Below, one piece after another: positions 53,726-63,032 of a DNA stretch of 64,000 bases. The position numbers were made by a program, and so were the translations under genes. This DNA comes from JAWPMT01 sp965267435. Lineage in GTDB: Bacteria > Bacteroidota > Bacteroidia > Cytophagales > Cyclobacteriaceae. The stretch's first letter is position 1. Each line of letters starts with the position of its first letter. The stretch spans positions 1,550,001-1,614,000 of the forward strand of contig OZ253960.1 in assembly GCA_965267435.1 (NCBI GenBank). The letters run 5' to 3'. The notes beneath the pieces were generated by a model, which worked only from the letters and a program-made list of their open reading frames with translations, had not been told where the DNA came from and did no database searches.

Positions 53726-54607
53726 CTATTTTGTCTTAATTATGAAGGTAATGGTCCCTGTGCTGGTGGGGGCAGTCTTGTAGGAAGAGGTCTTGCTGAA
53801 TGTGAGGGCCTCGACAGCCTGTCGATAGTACTTCTCCACTGATGGAGACACGGTGCTGGTTTGAGGCACGACGCTGAGGATATAGCCCTCATCATCAATG
53901 GTGACCTTGTAAACGATCTTGCCCGACTCCTGCGAATCGTCCTTTGGCGTGGGCTCAAAATCCCATATCCACCCACTCATTTGGAGGCTGGCCCCCTCCT
54001 GACCGGTCACGTTGCCATAGAGCGCTCTTTCATCTATTTCTGCCGCGGGCTCCCCTTGCACCTCATCACCGGCATCATTGCCCACTCCTGCACTCTCAGC
54101 GTCGCTTTCCTCACTGGCCGCTGTAGCATCTTCTGTCACTTCCTGCACGGGCTGCTGTATTACTGGCGGCGTGACCTGCTCTTCTGACTGATCGCTCTCT
54201 GCCGCTTGATCTGATTCATCCGATTCGGAGGGCGTCGCTTCCTCACTTTCAGTGTCTGACGCGTCCGGTTCGCCTGTCTCTTCGATAGGTAGGTCTCCCT
54301 CGGTGGGTTCTTCTATGGCCTCGTCACCTTCTGTCGATTGCGATTCTGAGGCACTGGCAGGTTCTGTGGGCTGTTCCTCCGCATTTTCCACCTGCGTGGG
54401 AGGAGTCGTGACGGGCTGTGGCTGAGGAGCGACGTTGCTGCCACCAGTGGCGACCCCAAAGCTCAGCTCAATGCCGTATTCGGGGATCGGCGGATCAGGT
54501 TGGCGCCAGGCAGCCAAGAAATAGAGCACCACAATCAAAACCACCTGTATCGTAGCGGTAATGGCTGCGCTTTTTCTATTCTTCGCCTTGTCCTGCTCCT
54601 CCTCCAT
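53726..54607 (-). CDS. TonB-like energy transducer with long acidic linker
   Basis: 293 aa from ATG 54607, one base after the exbD stop. A cytoplasmic start precedes the membrane helix 'ITATIQVVLIVVLYFLAAW'. A roughly 150-residue linker rich in Glu, Ser, Asp and Thr replaces the usual Pro/Lys-rich one. The C-terminal TonB-like domain ('GKIVYKVTIDDEGYILSVVPQTSTVSPSVEKYYRQAVEALTF') would contact outer-membrane receptors. With ExbB and ExbD it couples proton motive force to receptor import. The family match is in the C-terminal domain and context. Confidence 0.85.
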   Translation of the reverse strand: MEEEQDKAKNRKSAAITATIQVVLIVVLYFLAAWRQPDPPIPEYGIELSFGVATGGSNVAPQPQPVTTPPTQVENAEEQPTEPASASESQSTEGDEAIEEPTEGDLPIEETGEPDASDTESEEATPSESDESDQAAESDQSEEQVTPPVIQQPVQEVTEDATAASEESDAESAGVGNDAGDEVQGEPAAEIDERALYGNVTGQEGASLQMSGWIWDFEPTPKDDSQESGKIVYKVTIDDEGYILSVVPQTSTVSPSVEKYYRQAVEALTFSKTSSYKTAPTSTGTITFIIKTK

Positions 54608-54608
54608 C

Positions 54609-54998
54609 TCAGTTGGGTTTTGTAGCAATAGATACCTTGGCTTCCAGGGCCGTAGCGATTGAAGCCACCTTCACCAGGTGGTCAACAGGCACCGACTTAT
54701 CGCAGTGCAAGACCACCACACCTTCTTTACCATCAAACGAGCTGCGCAACACGGGCTCCAATCTGCTCGGACTGATGGGCTCGTCGTCCACATAGTACTT
54801 CAAATCCTTGGTAATGGTCACACTCACTTTTTGTATAACAATATTTGAGCTCTTTGAGCTCGGTAGATTAACTGGCAGACCTGATGGCGTGATGAACGAA
54901 GCCGTCAGCATGAAGAAGATGAGAAGCAGAAAAATCACGTCCGTCATTGAGGACATGCTAAATGCCGCGTCGATCTTATGTTTTGGCCTTAGGTTCAT
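54609..54998 (-). CDS. exbD: ExbD/TolR-family biopolymer transport protein
   Basis: 129 aa. A cytoplasmic start ('NLRPKHKIDAAFSMSSMTDVIFLLLIFFMLTASFI') contains the membrane Asp19-like residue of ExbD (TDVIFLLLIFFMLT), followed by a periplasmic beta domain ('DEPISPSRLEPVLRSSFDGKEGVVVLHCDKSVPVDHLVKV'). Its start overlaps the exbB stop by 4 bp. Partner of the adjacent ExbB and TonB-like proteins. Confidence 0.93.
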   Translation of the reverse strand: MNLRPKHKIDAAFSMSSMTDVIFLLLIFFMLTASFITPSGLPVNLPSSKSSNIVIQKVSVTITKDLKYYVDDEPISPSRLEPVLRSSFDGKEGVVVLHCDKSVPVDHLVKVASIATALEAKVSIATKPN

Positions 54999-55654
54999 TT
55001 TTTCGGCTCCTGTAGTAAATCAATAAAATCGATCGAGTTGAATTCCATATTGTGGATCAACTTCTGAACCCTCGTGATCAGGTAGTTGTAACCGAGGTAC
55101 GCAAGGATACCGACAAACAGGCCGGCGGCCGTTGTCAGCATGGCCTCATAGATGCCACTGGAGAGCAGTTTCGGGCTCACCGCTCCCTCCTCCTGTGCAA
55201 TGGCCAGAAAGGCTTGTATCATCCCTGTTACTGTTCCCAGGAAGCCTATCATCGGAGCAGCTCCAGATATTGTAGCCAACAGACCCAGGTTTTTTTCTAG
55301 CCGATACACCTCGATCTTGCCAATATTCTCAATGGACACCTCGATATTCTTCAGTGGATGGCCTATCCGGGATATGCCTTTTTCGATCATTCTGGCCACA
55401 GGCGTAGCTGTTTGGGCACATAGGATCCTGGCACCTTCAATATCGCCGGAAAACACCTTCTGTCGGATCTGATCCTTAAAATTTTCAGGTGTTTTGGACG
55501 CCTCGCGAATTACGAGAATTCGCTGCACAAAAATGTAGATGGCCACTATCCATAAAATGAAGATAGGGATCATCATGTAACCGCCCTTGAGCAATAACTC
55601 TAAAACGGAAATGGACTCCTCAACGGGGGGTTCTGTCACTACTTGTAATAGCAT
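54995..55654 (-). CDS. exbB: ExbB/TolQ/MotA-family proton channel protein
   Basis: 219 aa. Three membrane helices in the ExbB pattern: 'LLKGGYMMIPIFILWIVAIYIFVQRILVIREA', 'NLGLLATISGAAPMIGFLGTVTGMIQAFLAIAQ' and 'SGIYEAMLTTAAGLFVGILAYLGYNYL'. 'GLLATISGAAPMIGFLGTVTGM' is the signature. First gene of the energy-transduction operon, 5' gap to the SPOR gene terminator. Confidence 0.94.
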   Translation of the reverse strand: MLLQVVTEPPVEESISVLELLLKGGYMMIPIFILWIVAIYIFVQRILVIREASKTPENFKDQIRQKVFSGDIEGARILCAQTATPVARMIEKGISRIGHPLKNIEVSIENIGKIEVYRLEKNLGLLATISGAAPMIGFLGTVTGMIQAFLAIAQEEGAVSPKLLSSGIYEAMLTTAAGLFVGILAYLGYNYLITRVQKLIHNMEFNSIDFIDLLQEPKK

Positions 55655-55698
55655 AGAGGTTTTTTACAATCGAATGGCTCAATACAATGGGTACAACG

Positions 55699-55730
55699 CA
55701 AAAAAGGGACAATCAGTATTGATGTCCCTT
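55699..55730 (-). terminator. Intrinsic terminator of the SPOR gene
   Basis: AAGGGACAATCA and TGATGTCCCTT form an 11-bp stem with one bulge (55704-55715 with 55720-55730), followed on the minus strand by TTTTTT. It separates the SPOR gene from the exbB operon. Confidence 0.85.
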
Positions 55731-55748
55731 AGTGCAAATTGAAAGTTT

Positions 55749-56834
55749 TTAATACCTGAGTGCCCAGGCATCCTCCCCAAAGTTGGGCCTGAAATCATTC
55801 AGAGCTTGGGCTGCCTCGTCATACGAATTGAAAGATGCGATCGCTACCCGGTAAAACAGTTGATTACCAGGAGGGCTAATGACCGTCGGACTTTCGCCTG
55901 CTGTCGCCAACTTCTGAGCAAAATCGTTGGCCAGGTCCTCATCCACAAAGCTACCAACGATAATGAAGGAGTTGCCTGTCCTCTCACTGATCGTCCGGAT
56001 CTCCCCGGGACTACTCGCTACAGGCCTCGCTCGCGGCTGTTGCTGCTGCGCCTGAGGCTGTGGTGGAGGCGTGGTTCTTGGCGGAGGTGTTTCCTGTTTT
56101 GCCTGAGCGGTATCCTTCGCGGCTACTGGCTGCGGCTTTGGATCCTCGGTCTTAGCAGGCGTTGTCTTTTTCTGCGCCTCGCGAGCACGATCACCTCTTC
56201 CAGCGTACCACCAAAATCCAGACGCGAGGCCCAGGATAACAACGGTACCAATAATCACTATCTTCGTAAAAGAAGAGCGGCTCTTTTCATCCGCATAGCG
56301 GTACTCAGAGCCAGTGCTGACGTCGTCAGAGTGTCCAAAACTATCGGCTTCAGAAGACTCTGCGGCAAAAGCCGCAGCCTCGGGGTCCGGTTCGAAGTCC
56401 CCGTAACTGTCTCCACCAAAGTCTAGATCATCACTCGTAAAGCCTTCAACATTCTCCTCGATCCCCTCCAACTCTTCGTCAGAGATCTCGAAGTCCTCGG
56501 CGGTGAGGTCGTCGGTGCTTATGCTTTCCTCGTCGTATGATGGCGCTTCGTCAGTCTCAAAATCGGAAGTCGTATCAAGATCCGAAGTCGTATCAAGATC
56601 CGAGGTCGTATCGAGATCTGAGGTCGCGTCAAAATCAGAGGTTGTGTCAAAATCAGGAGTCGAGTCTTCGGTCTCTGATTCTACGTCCAATTGAACTTCT
56701 TCTTCGAGCGGTGTGTCCTCCGCCTCTTCGTCCAATTCATCGTAGTCCAGATCTGGAAGACCAAAATCGTCGCCATCGTCGAAGAACTCGTTTTTATTCT
56801 CTTCTTCTTCTTCGTTGGTTCTATCTTCACTCAT
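55749..56834 (-). CDS. SPOR-domain protein with long acidic cytoplasmic region
   Basis: 361 aa. Residues 1-190 are strongly acidic (Asp/Glu/Ser/Thr), with five copies of the hexapeptide D[FL]D[TA]TS at about 61-90. One membrane helix ('IVIIGTVVILGLASGFWWYAG', about 193-213) leads to a Pro/Gln-rich linker and a C-terminal SPOR domain ('GNSFIIVGSFVDEDLANDFAQKLATAGESPTVI ... YRVAIASFNSYDEAAQALNDF'). SPOR domains bind denuded peptidoglycan at division sites, so a septal role is inferred. The acidic region could bind partners such as cell-division or DNA-handling proteins. Confidence 0.9.
   Translation of the reverse strand: MSEDRTNEEEEENKNEFFDDGDDFGLPDLDYDELDEEAEDTPLEEEVQLDVESETEDSTPDFDTTSDFDATSDLDTTSDLDTTSDLDTTSDFETDEAPSYDEESISTDDLTAEDFEISDEELEGIEENVEGFTSDDLDFGGDSYGDFEPDPEAAAFAAESSEADSFGHSDDVSTGSEYRYADEKSRSSFTKIVIIGTVVILGLASGFWWYAGRGDRAREAQKKTTPAKTEDPKPQPVAAKDTAQAKQETPPPRTTPPPQPQAQQQQPRARPVASSPGEIRTISERTGNSFIIVGSFVDEDLANDFAQKLATAGESPTVISPPGNQLFYRVAIASFNSYDEAAQALNDFRPNFGEDAWALRY
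56565..56654 (-). repeat. Five tandem 18-bp repeats encoding D[FL]D[TA]TS
   Basis: Five 18-bp units inside the SPOR gene's acidic N-terminal region, still highly similar at DNA level, so copy number may vary between strains. Confidence 0.85.
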
Positions 56835-56916
56835 AGGATTCTTTTAAGTGTCGTCAATTTAGCAAAATTCCGGGTTTGGTGAAATACACATTAATAAATT
56901 GTTACTTACCCCCCCG

Positions 56917-58587
56917 TTAGAAACGAAACCGTATTCCTCCCTTCACTGTCATCCTCCTGGAAGGATAGTTGAGGTAATACTCGTAAGATTGGTTCAGCAA
57001 ATTGTCAAATGTGGCGAATGCTGACAGCGACTCGGTGACCTTATAATCCCATCTCATACTCAAGTCCGTTATAGGCGATAAATCCACTATACTGCCATCT
57101 GAGGGACTTGGTGCCTTCAATCCGTTGACTAATTTTAGACTTGTCTGCCACGTCAGTCCATTCCAGCCTTTGGTGAAACTTATGTCCAAAGTAGACGTCG
57201 GCCTGTACCACGCTTCTATCTCACTACCAGGCTGATAATCGAAAAAAGCAAAATTGGCGGAAGCCGTAAAATCATCCTTCAAAATAACTGTCGCCCCTGC
57301 CTTCAACTCAAAAACGCCCAATTCATCCTGTTCGTACACTGCGGTGAAGCGGGAGCTATCTGTCTCAGAGGGCCTATAATACAAGGCATCCTCTATGTCC
57401 TGAATACGTGCGCTGGCAAACATGTGCACATTGGGGAACGGGTAGCCCTGCACTGTGGCCCACAGCGGCACTTTCTCGATAGAGGATCGCAGGGTAAGGC
57501 TGTCTTCCAGCCACCAATTATCCTGGTACAAATCGACCAATCGGTTTTGCTTGATGCGATTGTCTATACCCCCATCCACAACCCATGTTCCACCTAACGG
57601 TAGTTGAAAGCTCATCACTGCGCCCACCTGGGTATTGGAAACATTGCTGCTGTCGCTCACAAAGTTGACCTGGAGGCCCAATCTAAACTTCACGACACTG
57701 ATCGCCGTCGAATACCAAGGAGACAGAGATACGAGCGACCGGCTGATCTCAAGATCTCCAGTGGAATACGTGGACAACTGCGGAACGAGATCAAAACCGA
57801 CTTGATTGACAGAATCCACATTCCAGGTCAGATTAGCCGGAAAGGCAAGATTTGTCTCAGAAGCAATGTCAGGAGCATCCTTCGCCACATTGTTTAGCTG
57901 ATCATAGCGCGGAGCTACGACAAAAATGACCTCTCTACTCTTCGTCTGCGTGGCTATCTCCCCTTCTAACAGGAAGTGATTGTATGACGCCCTGTCCAGG
58001 ATAAGGTTAGAGGAGTCATTGCCAATCGCCTCGTCTGGCAGACCGTAGAAGTAGTAGCCGTAGCTCTTCCACCCTGCTGACAGCCCAAGCTTGGTCTGTG
58101 CATAGTTGCCGCTGACATCCGCAGTCAAACGGGTCTCGCTACTACCACTCAGGTCGTCACGCACTGGTCCATTCGCAAAGCTCTGATGGAAAAAATTCGC
58201 TCCATACCTCAACTGTTCGAGACTGCCGTGGTGTACGATCCCAAACAATGGCGAGCCATAATTGCCATATCCGGCCCTCGCCTCAGTCGAGAAAAGCTTA
58301 TCCTTTTCTTGTGGCGGCAAGGGCACCGATCGGAATGACGGATCGAATGCTGGCAGGTTTGTACGGGGTTCTTCCACCTCAAACTGCAATGCAGGCGCTT
58401 CGATTTGACGATTATCGGGAGTGATCGTCACCTGGGTGCGCTGCGCTTGCGGCAAAATCAAGTCGCGCTCTTTCTCGATGATGACTTCGGCCTCCTCTAT
58501 GTTGCCAGTGGTAGGCAAAGTATCTGCCCTCTGCCCGTGGACCAACTGGGTCACTATCAAAAAACTGATGACTACTAGATATCTCAT
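56917..58587 (-). CDS. Outer-membrane barrel resembling the TonB-receptor barrel, lacking a plug
   Basis: 556 aa. A signal peptide ('MRYLVVISFLIVTQLVHGQ') and a proline-rich lead-in are followed directly by barrel strands ('EARAGYGNYGSPLFGIVHHGSLEQLRYGANFF', 'GGIRFRF' at the C terminus). No plug sequence or carboxypeptidase-regulatory domain is seen, so it is not a complete TonB-dependent receptor. The TPR gene's stop overlaps its start by 4 bp; both probably form one unit of the envelope. Function unknown. Confidence 0.82.
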   Translation of the reverse strand: MRYLVVISFLIVTQLVHGQRADTLPTTGNIEEAEVIIEKERDLILPQAQRTQVTITPDNRQIEAPALQFEVEEPRTNLPAFDPSFRSVPLPPQEKDKLFSTEARAGYGNYGSPLFGIVHHGSLEQLRYGANFFHQSFANGPVRDDLSGSSETRLTADVSGNYAQTKLGLSAGWKSYGYYFYGLPDEAIGNDSSNLILDRASYNHFLLEGEIATQTKSREVIFVVAPRYDQLNNVAKDAPDIASETNLAFPANLTWNVDSVNQVGFDLVPQLSTYSTGDLEISRSLVSLSPWYSTAISVVKFRLGLQVNFVSDSSNVSNTQVGAVMSFQLPLGGTWVVDGGIDNRIKQNRLVDLYQDNWWLEDSLTLRSSIEKVPLWATVQGYPFPNVHMFASARIQDIEDALYYRPSETDSSRFTAVYEQDELGVFELKAGATVILKDDFTASANFAFFDYQPGSEIEAWYRPTSTLDISFTKGWNGLTWQTSLKLVNGLKAPSPSDGSIVDLSPITDLSMRWDYKVTESLSAFATFDNLLNQSYEYYLNYPSRRMTVKGGIRFRF

Positions 58588-61500
58588 CGTATGCTGTCTG
58601 TTGAATTTGATGGAACAGAGAGGGAATCTGTCTCGGTCGACTGGAGAAGACTTTCCCTTCGCAAGTCGACGTCCTCCTTCAGTTGTTGTGCGTTGGCTAT
58701 GATCGCAGGGTCCTTGGCATTTGCCAGGATGGAGTTGACGGTCGCCTCGGCCTGCAGCACCTCGTCAAGAGACAGGTAGTTCGCGACAAGCAGCAAGTAC
58801 GCCTGATCTGTCCACTCCGAATAGGAGGCAAAATTGCTGAGAAGATCGAAGCACGCTTCATTGGAGGCCTGGAACTCCCCTTGTGACCGAAGGATCGTTG
58901 CAACGTAATAATTGGCTTCCGCTCCGATCTCATTGGGCGCCTGCCCTACAATGGCACGGGCGATATCCAAAGCCTCCGGCAATCGCTCCTGCATGCGACG
59001 TACCTTTAGTTGGACCATCTGAGCCTTCAGCTCAGCATTGAGTGGTTTCCAGGAAGCATTCCTGATCAGGTCTCCGTAGAAGAAAGCGCTATCGGGATTC
59101 ATCTCCAGATACGCGTACATCAGTCCTTCTCGGGCCAGGTATTGTTCTTTGTTGTTGCGGCTAGCGGCCTGCAGCAAGTGGTAGTTGTTGATTGCGGCCA
59201 GATAGCTCCCTGTAGCGAGCATCGCCTTGCCCCTCTTGTCGAGGACCCTCTGATAGTAGCCAAAACTTGGCCGCTCCGCCAGCGTATTGAACTCGCGTAT
59301 GCTCTCCTCCCACTGCTCTGATTGATAGTAGCCATCGGCCACGTAGTATTGAACATCCAGTTGGAAATTGCTTTCCGGGTACTGCTTCTCGAACTCCAAA
59401 GCGAGCGAGTTGACGCGCGCGTAATCCTGACGGAAGTAGGCTGTCTTGATTTGCTCAAAATCGATACTCTCGAGACTGCTATTGGACGGATTGGCTTCCC
59501 GGAAGTACGCGAGGACGTCCGCAAAGCCAGGTACATCGATATTTCTTTTCTGTAAGTCCTGCAACGCCAGTATGGCATCATTTGCGGTCTTATGTGTAGG
59601 ATACTGACGAACAGTGGCTACGAAGTCCTTTTGGGCCTGGTCGTATTGCTCCAGGTTCATGTGGGCCAGTCCTCGCCTCATGATCGCAAATGGAAGTAGG
59701 CCGCTGGTGGGCTCAGTGGCTATCAATTGGTGGTACTCTCTCAGCGACTCTTCAAACTTTGCCTGCTCGAACCACATCTGTGCCTTTTGAAAGCGGGCGT
59801 TGTCCGTATAGGGTGACTCAGGGTATTGATTCACGACCTTGTCAAATGCCTGAGCACTCAACTGGTACTTATCGGATTGGTAGTAGAGCAGCCCCATCTG
59901 GTATTGGACATAGTCTTTTTCAGTCATCGACGTCGCCAGTAAACCTTCATACTGACGCTTGGCGGCATCATACTTCTTATTGGCATAAAGACAATCTCCA
60001 TATCTAACGCGGGCATCTGTCATCACACTGACGTCGTCATATCCCAGGTTGAGAAAACGACTAAACAGTGTCTCAGCCTCAGGATATTCCCGATTGTTGT
60101 AGGCGATATATCCAAGGTTGTACAGCGCCAGGGCGTGAAAATCGGGATATCTCCGAGGACTGCTCATCGCCAGCACCTCATTGTAAAGCGTCTCTGCCCG
60201 CTCAATATTTTCAAGATTATTGAAAGCCTCGGCGGCAAGAAACTTTCCCTCAATGAAAACATCGAAGTCCGGCGTGAATACGAAGGATTTATCGAGGTAG
60301 CGTATTGCTTCGTTGAACTGACCGTCACTGAATAGTTGCTCGCCTTTGAGGAAACAAACCTTTTGATAGGTGGCACGGGTCTTGGAAGACTGCACTGTCA
60401 GGCCTTCTACGTACTGGATCGCCCGGTCATAGTTGGTCGTCAGCAGCAAGGCCTGTGCGACGAGTTCGGCCGACTCGCTCGACCACTTGCTGTCCGGATA
60501 TTGTTGACGAAATTCCAGCAGCTTGTTGATCCCTTCGTCGTAGGCCCTCGCAGCCAGCCTCAGTTTGCCCGATAAGAAAGTCGATTGTTCCTTGATCTCC
60601 TCATTGTACGACAGCCCGCTTGCCTGTTCAAACGACTGGGAAGCAAAGGGATAGTTTTCTTCATCGAGGTACAGCTGACCAAGGCGGAAAGCGCTCAATT
60701 GGCCAATCTCGGACTTGTCGAGCCCCGAGATCTTGTAGTTGTCGATGGCTTGTTCATGGGCATCTACCAGGTCATACGACAGCGCATTTTTGTAATAGAC
60801 AATCGCGTCTACAGCACCCTCCGAACTGGCCAGCGCCTGCTCAAATGCCGTGGAAGCATCTACGTAATTTTTCTCTTCGAAGAGGACCTCACCCAGTAGT
60901 CGATAGAGAACCGTTTTGCTCTCCCGGGGAGCAGTGGGCGCCCGCTCCGAGACATAGCGCTGCAACTGAGCCCCTTGCCCTAGTTGGTAGTAGGCATCTG
61001 CAATCAATGCGCTGACATCCGCCAAAGTCCCCTCATCGGCAATTTTCAAATACGTCAGCGCCTCTATATAGTCCTTGTTCTGATAAAGAATGAAGCCACT
61101 GTAATAGGCCGCTTTGTAGCGATACTCCCCTGGGTACTCAATTACCGGACGCAGCTGAGTGAGGGCCTCTGCCCTCCTACCCATGGCGTAATAACTGTAG
61201 CCCTTTTTGAATTCCGCTTCAGCTTTTTCCTTTCGCGAAACCTTGGAGTACGAAAGTTGATTGTATTGCTTCACCGCCTCGGCGTATTTCCCATTGTTAA
61301 AATAGAAATCTGCCAAGGCAAGGCGCAACTGCACAGCCTCGGGTCGTTGCGGATGGTTCGCCAAAAAAGTCTGACAGGCCCTGTCCTGATTGTCTCGACC
61401 CATTTTCAAACCGCTGTAGAGGTGGATGAACAACACCCGCACCGCATGTCCTGAATTGGGGAAGTTATCGAGGTATTCTTTGCTTATCTGATAGGCCGCG

Positions 61501-61637
61501 GTCCAGTTCCGCTCAATCCATGCGGTCTCCAGGGTGCTGAACTGCGCCTCCTGGGGCCTTTGCCCAAGTGTGGACTGCGCTTCGACGCGTATCGTGAAGG
61601 TGCAAAGAATTGCGGCGATTATCCAGAGTTTTTTCAT
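58584..61637 (-). CDS. Large exported TPR protein paired with outer-membrane barrel
   Basis: 1017 aa from ATG 61637; the frame opens further upstream to 61709 but would overlap holA and precede the signal peptide ('MKKLWIIAAILCTFTIRVEAQ'). Nearly the whole mature protein is TPR-like (e.g. 'ALADFYFNNGKYAEAVKQYNQL', 'ALYNLGYIAYNNREYPEAETLFSRFL', 'YQMGLLYYQSDKYQLSAQAFDKV'). It resembles periplasmic TPR scaffolds such as the BamD/YbgF (CpoB) class but is longer. It directly precedes a barrel gene with a 4-bp overlap, so they probably interact. Confidence 0.88.
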   Translation of the reverse strand: MKKLWIIAAILCTFTIRVEAQSTLGQRPQEAQFSTLETAWIERNWTAAYQISKEYLDNFPNSGHAVRVLFIHLYSGLKMGRDNQDRACQTFLANHPQRPEAVQLRLALADFYFNNGKYAEAVKQYNQLSYSKVSRKEKAEAEFKKGYSYYAMGRRAEALTQLRPVIEYPGEYRYKAAYYSGFILYQNKDYIEALTYLKIADEGTLADVSALIADAYYQLGQGAQLQRYVSERAPTAPRESKTVLYRLLGEVLFEEKNYVDASTAFEQALASSEGAVDAIVYYKNALSYDLVDAHEQAIDNYKISGLDKSEIGQLSAFRLGQLYLDEENYPFASQSFEQASGLSYNEEIKEQSTFLSGKLRLAARAYDEGINKLLEFRQQYPDSKWSSESAELVAQALLLTTNYDRAIQYVEGLTVQSSKTRATYQKVCFLKGEQLFSDGQFNEAIRYLDKSFVFTPDFDVFIEGKFLAAEAFNNLENIERAETLYNEVLAMSSPRRYPDFHALALYNLGYIAYNNREYPEAETLFSRFLNLGYDDVSVMTDARVRYGDCLYANKKYDAAKRQYEGLLATSMTEKDYVQYQMGLLYYQSDKYQLSAQAFDKVVNQYPESPYTDNARFQKAQMWFEQAKFEESLREYHQLIATEPTSGLLPFAIMRRGLAHMNLEQYDQAQKDFVATVRQYPTHKTANDAILALQDLQKRNIDVPGFADVLAYFREANPSNSSLESIDFEQIKTAYFRQDYARVNSLALEFEKQYPESNFQLDVQYYVADGYYQSEQWEESIREFNTLAERPSFGYYQRVLDKRGKAMLATGSYLAAINNYHLLQAASRNNKEQYLAREGLMYAYLEMNPDSAFFYGDLIRNASWKPLNAELKAQMVQLKVRRMQERLPEALDIARAIVGQAPNEIGAEANYYVATILRSQGEFQASNEACFDLLSNFASYSEWTDQAYLLLVANYLSLDEVLQAEATVNSILANAKDPAIIANAQQLKEDVDLRRESLLQSTETDSLSVPSNSTDSIR

Positions 61638-61701
61638 TGACCTTGAGTATTCAACCAACCAATAAACGAACATACTATCGATTCCATATAAAGCGCGGGA
61701 T

Positions 61702-62730
61702 TTAATCACGGATTCCGCTCATCAGCTTGTGCACTAACTCCTTTAGTAAGTCCCTTTCTGTGGGCACCAATTGCGTGATCCCTTTGCTTGCCAAATCCGC
61801 CTCTTCCAGGTAATGCAGGTTTCGAAGCACAATGGGCAAGCTATAGTAAGAGGAGGCCTTGACGTACTCCTCGGCAAAGAAAGGATGCACACCTATCGTT
61901 TTGGCGATGGTCTGCTTGTCTTTAGAAGGGCTTTGATGCACTAAAAGCAACTTGGAGAAGTACGAAAACAAATTAAAAATGGTGAGAACCAGGGGGTGAT
62001 TGGAGGGGTTGGCTCCGAAGTACTGAACAATCTTCTGTGCTTTCAGACGATTGGCAGTGCTCAACGCAGTCTGCAGCTCAAAGATGTTGTAGTCCTTACT
62101 GATACCCACGTACCTGTGGACGGCTTTGTCGTCAATGGGCCCGTCTCCCGGCTTATTTAGAATGAGTTTGTCCATCTCATTCGCGAGACGTTGCAGATTA
62201 TTTCCGATGTTCTCGGCCAACAACATCACCGCTTTGTGAGTAAGCTCAATGCCCTTCGCATGTCCGTAGCTTTGTATCCATCCCGGCACCTGGTTATCAT
62301 AGATCTTTTTGCTCGTGAGGAGTACCGAGAGCTTATCAAGCGATTTGCCCAACTTTGTTCGCTTGTCGATGGTCTTGTACTTATACCCAAAGACGAGAAT
62401 CGTCGACGCCAGTGGGTTCTCCAGGTATTGCAACAGCAGGCTCTGATTCACTTCCTTCGTCCACCCTCTCATTTCCTGGGCCTCCTTGACGATCACCACC
62501 TGCCGCTCTCCCATCATGGGATATTTCCTGGCCGAGGTCAGGACCTGCGGTATGTCGGTTTCCTTGCCATAAAGCACCAGTTGGTTGAAGCTTTTTTGTG
62601 CGTCATCGAGGGCATTCAACTCGATGTGCTGAATGACATTGTCGATAAAAAATGGCTCATCTCCCTGCAAAAAATAAACTGGTGCATATTGCCCCTGCAC
62701 TAGCAGCTTAATGATTTCCGTGTAGTCCAT
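61702..62730 (-). CDS. holA: DNA polymerase III, delta subunit
   Basis: 342 aa. Clamp-loader delta subunit that opens the beta clamp. The N-terminal 'QYAPVYFLQGDEPFFIDNVIQHIE' and later 'MMGERQVVIVKEAQEM', 'LAENIGNNLQRLANEMDKLIL' and 'YNIFELQTALSTANRLKAQKIV' are HolA family features. It runs just upstream of the TPR gene. No promoter is obvious. Confidence 0.94.
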   Translation of the reverse strand: MDYTEIIKLLVQGQYAPVYFLQGDEPFFIDNVIQHIELNALDDAQKSFNQLVLYGKETDIPQVLTSARKYPMMGERQVVIVKEAQEMRGWTKEVNQSLLLQYLENPLASTILVFGYKYKTIDKRTKLGKSLDKLSVLLTSKKIYDNQVPGWIQSYGHAKGIELTHKAVMLLAENIGNNLQRLANEMDKLILNKPGDGPIDDKAVHRYVGISKDYNIFELQTALSTANRLKAQKIVQYFGANPSNHPLVLTIFNLFSYFSKLLLVHQSPSKDKQTIAKTIGVHPFFAEEYVKASSYYSLPIVLRNLHYLEEADLASKGITQLVPTERDLLKELVHKLMSGIRD

Positions 62731-63032
62731 CCGGCGGCAAAACTACAGTACAAGTACAGAACGAAAAAGTAACTGATAACCCGATGGGACAATGGGTGAA
62801 CCGGCTCTGAAATGTCGAAAACGAACTTTTACCAATTCTTGCTCACAACCGCATTTGGTCCAAAAAACCTTAAAATTGGTACCCTCACGCCGCAAGTCTT
62901 CGACAAACGAAGATTATTGCTTATTTTGTCTAATGAAACTATGCATAGACGTATTTACAGGAAATGATTACATGGTCCTTTGCGTCCCTGGCGAGTGTCA
63001 TCTTGTGAAGAAGAACCTATGTATCCGGCATA
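62731..63032. other. Intergenic region between divergent holA and a TPR gene
   Basis: 302 bp, AT-rich in the middle, presumably holding divergent promoters. No convincing -33/-7 pair or gene was seen. Confidence 0.4.
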
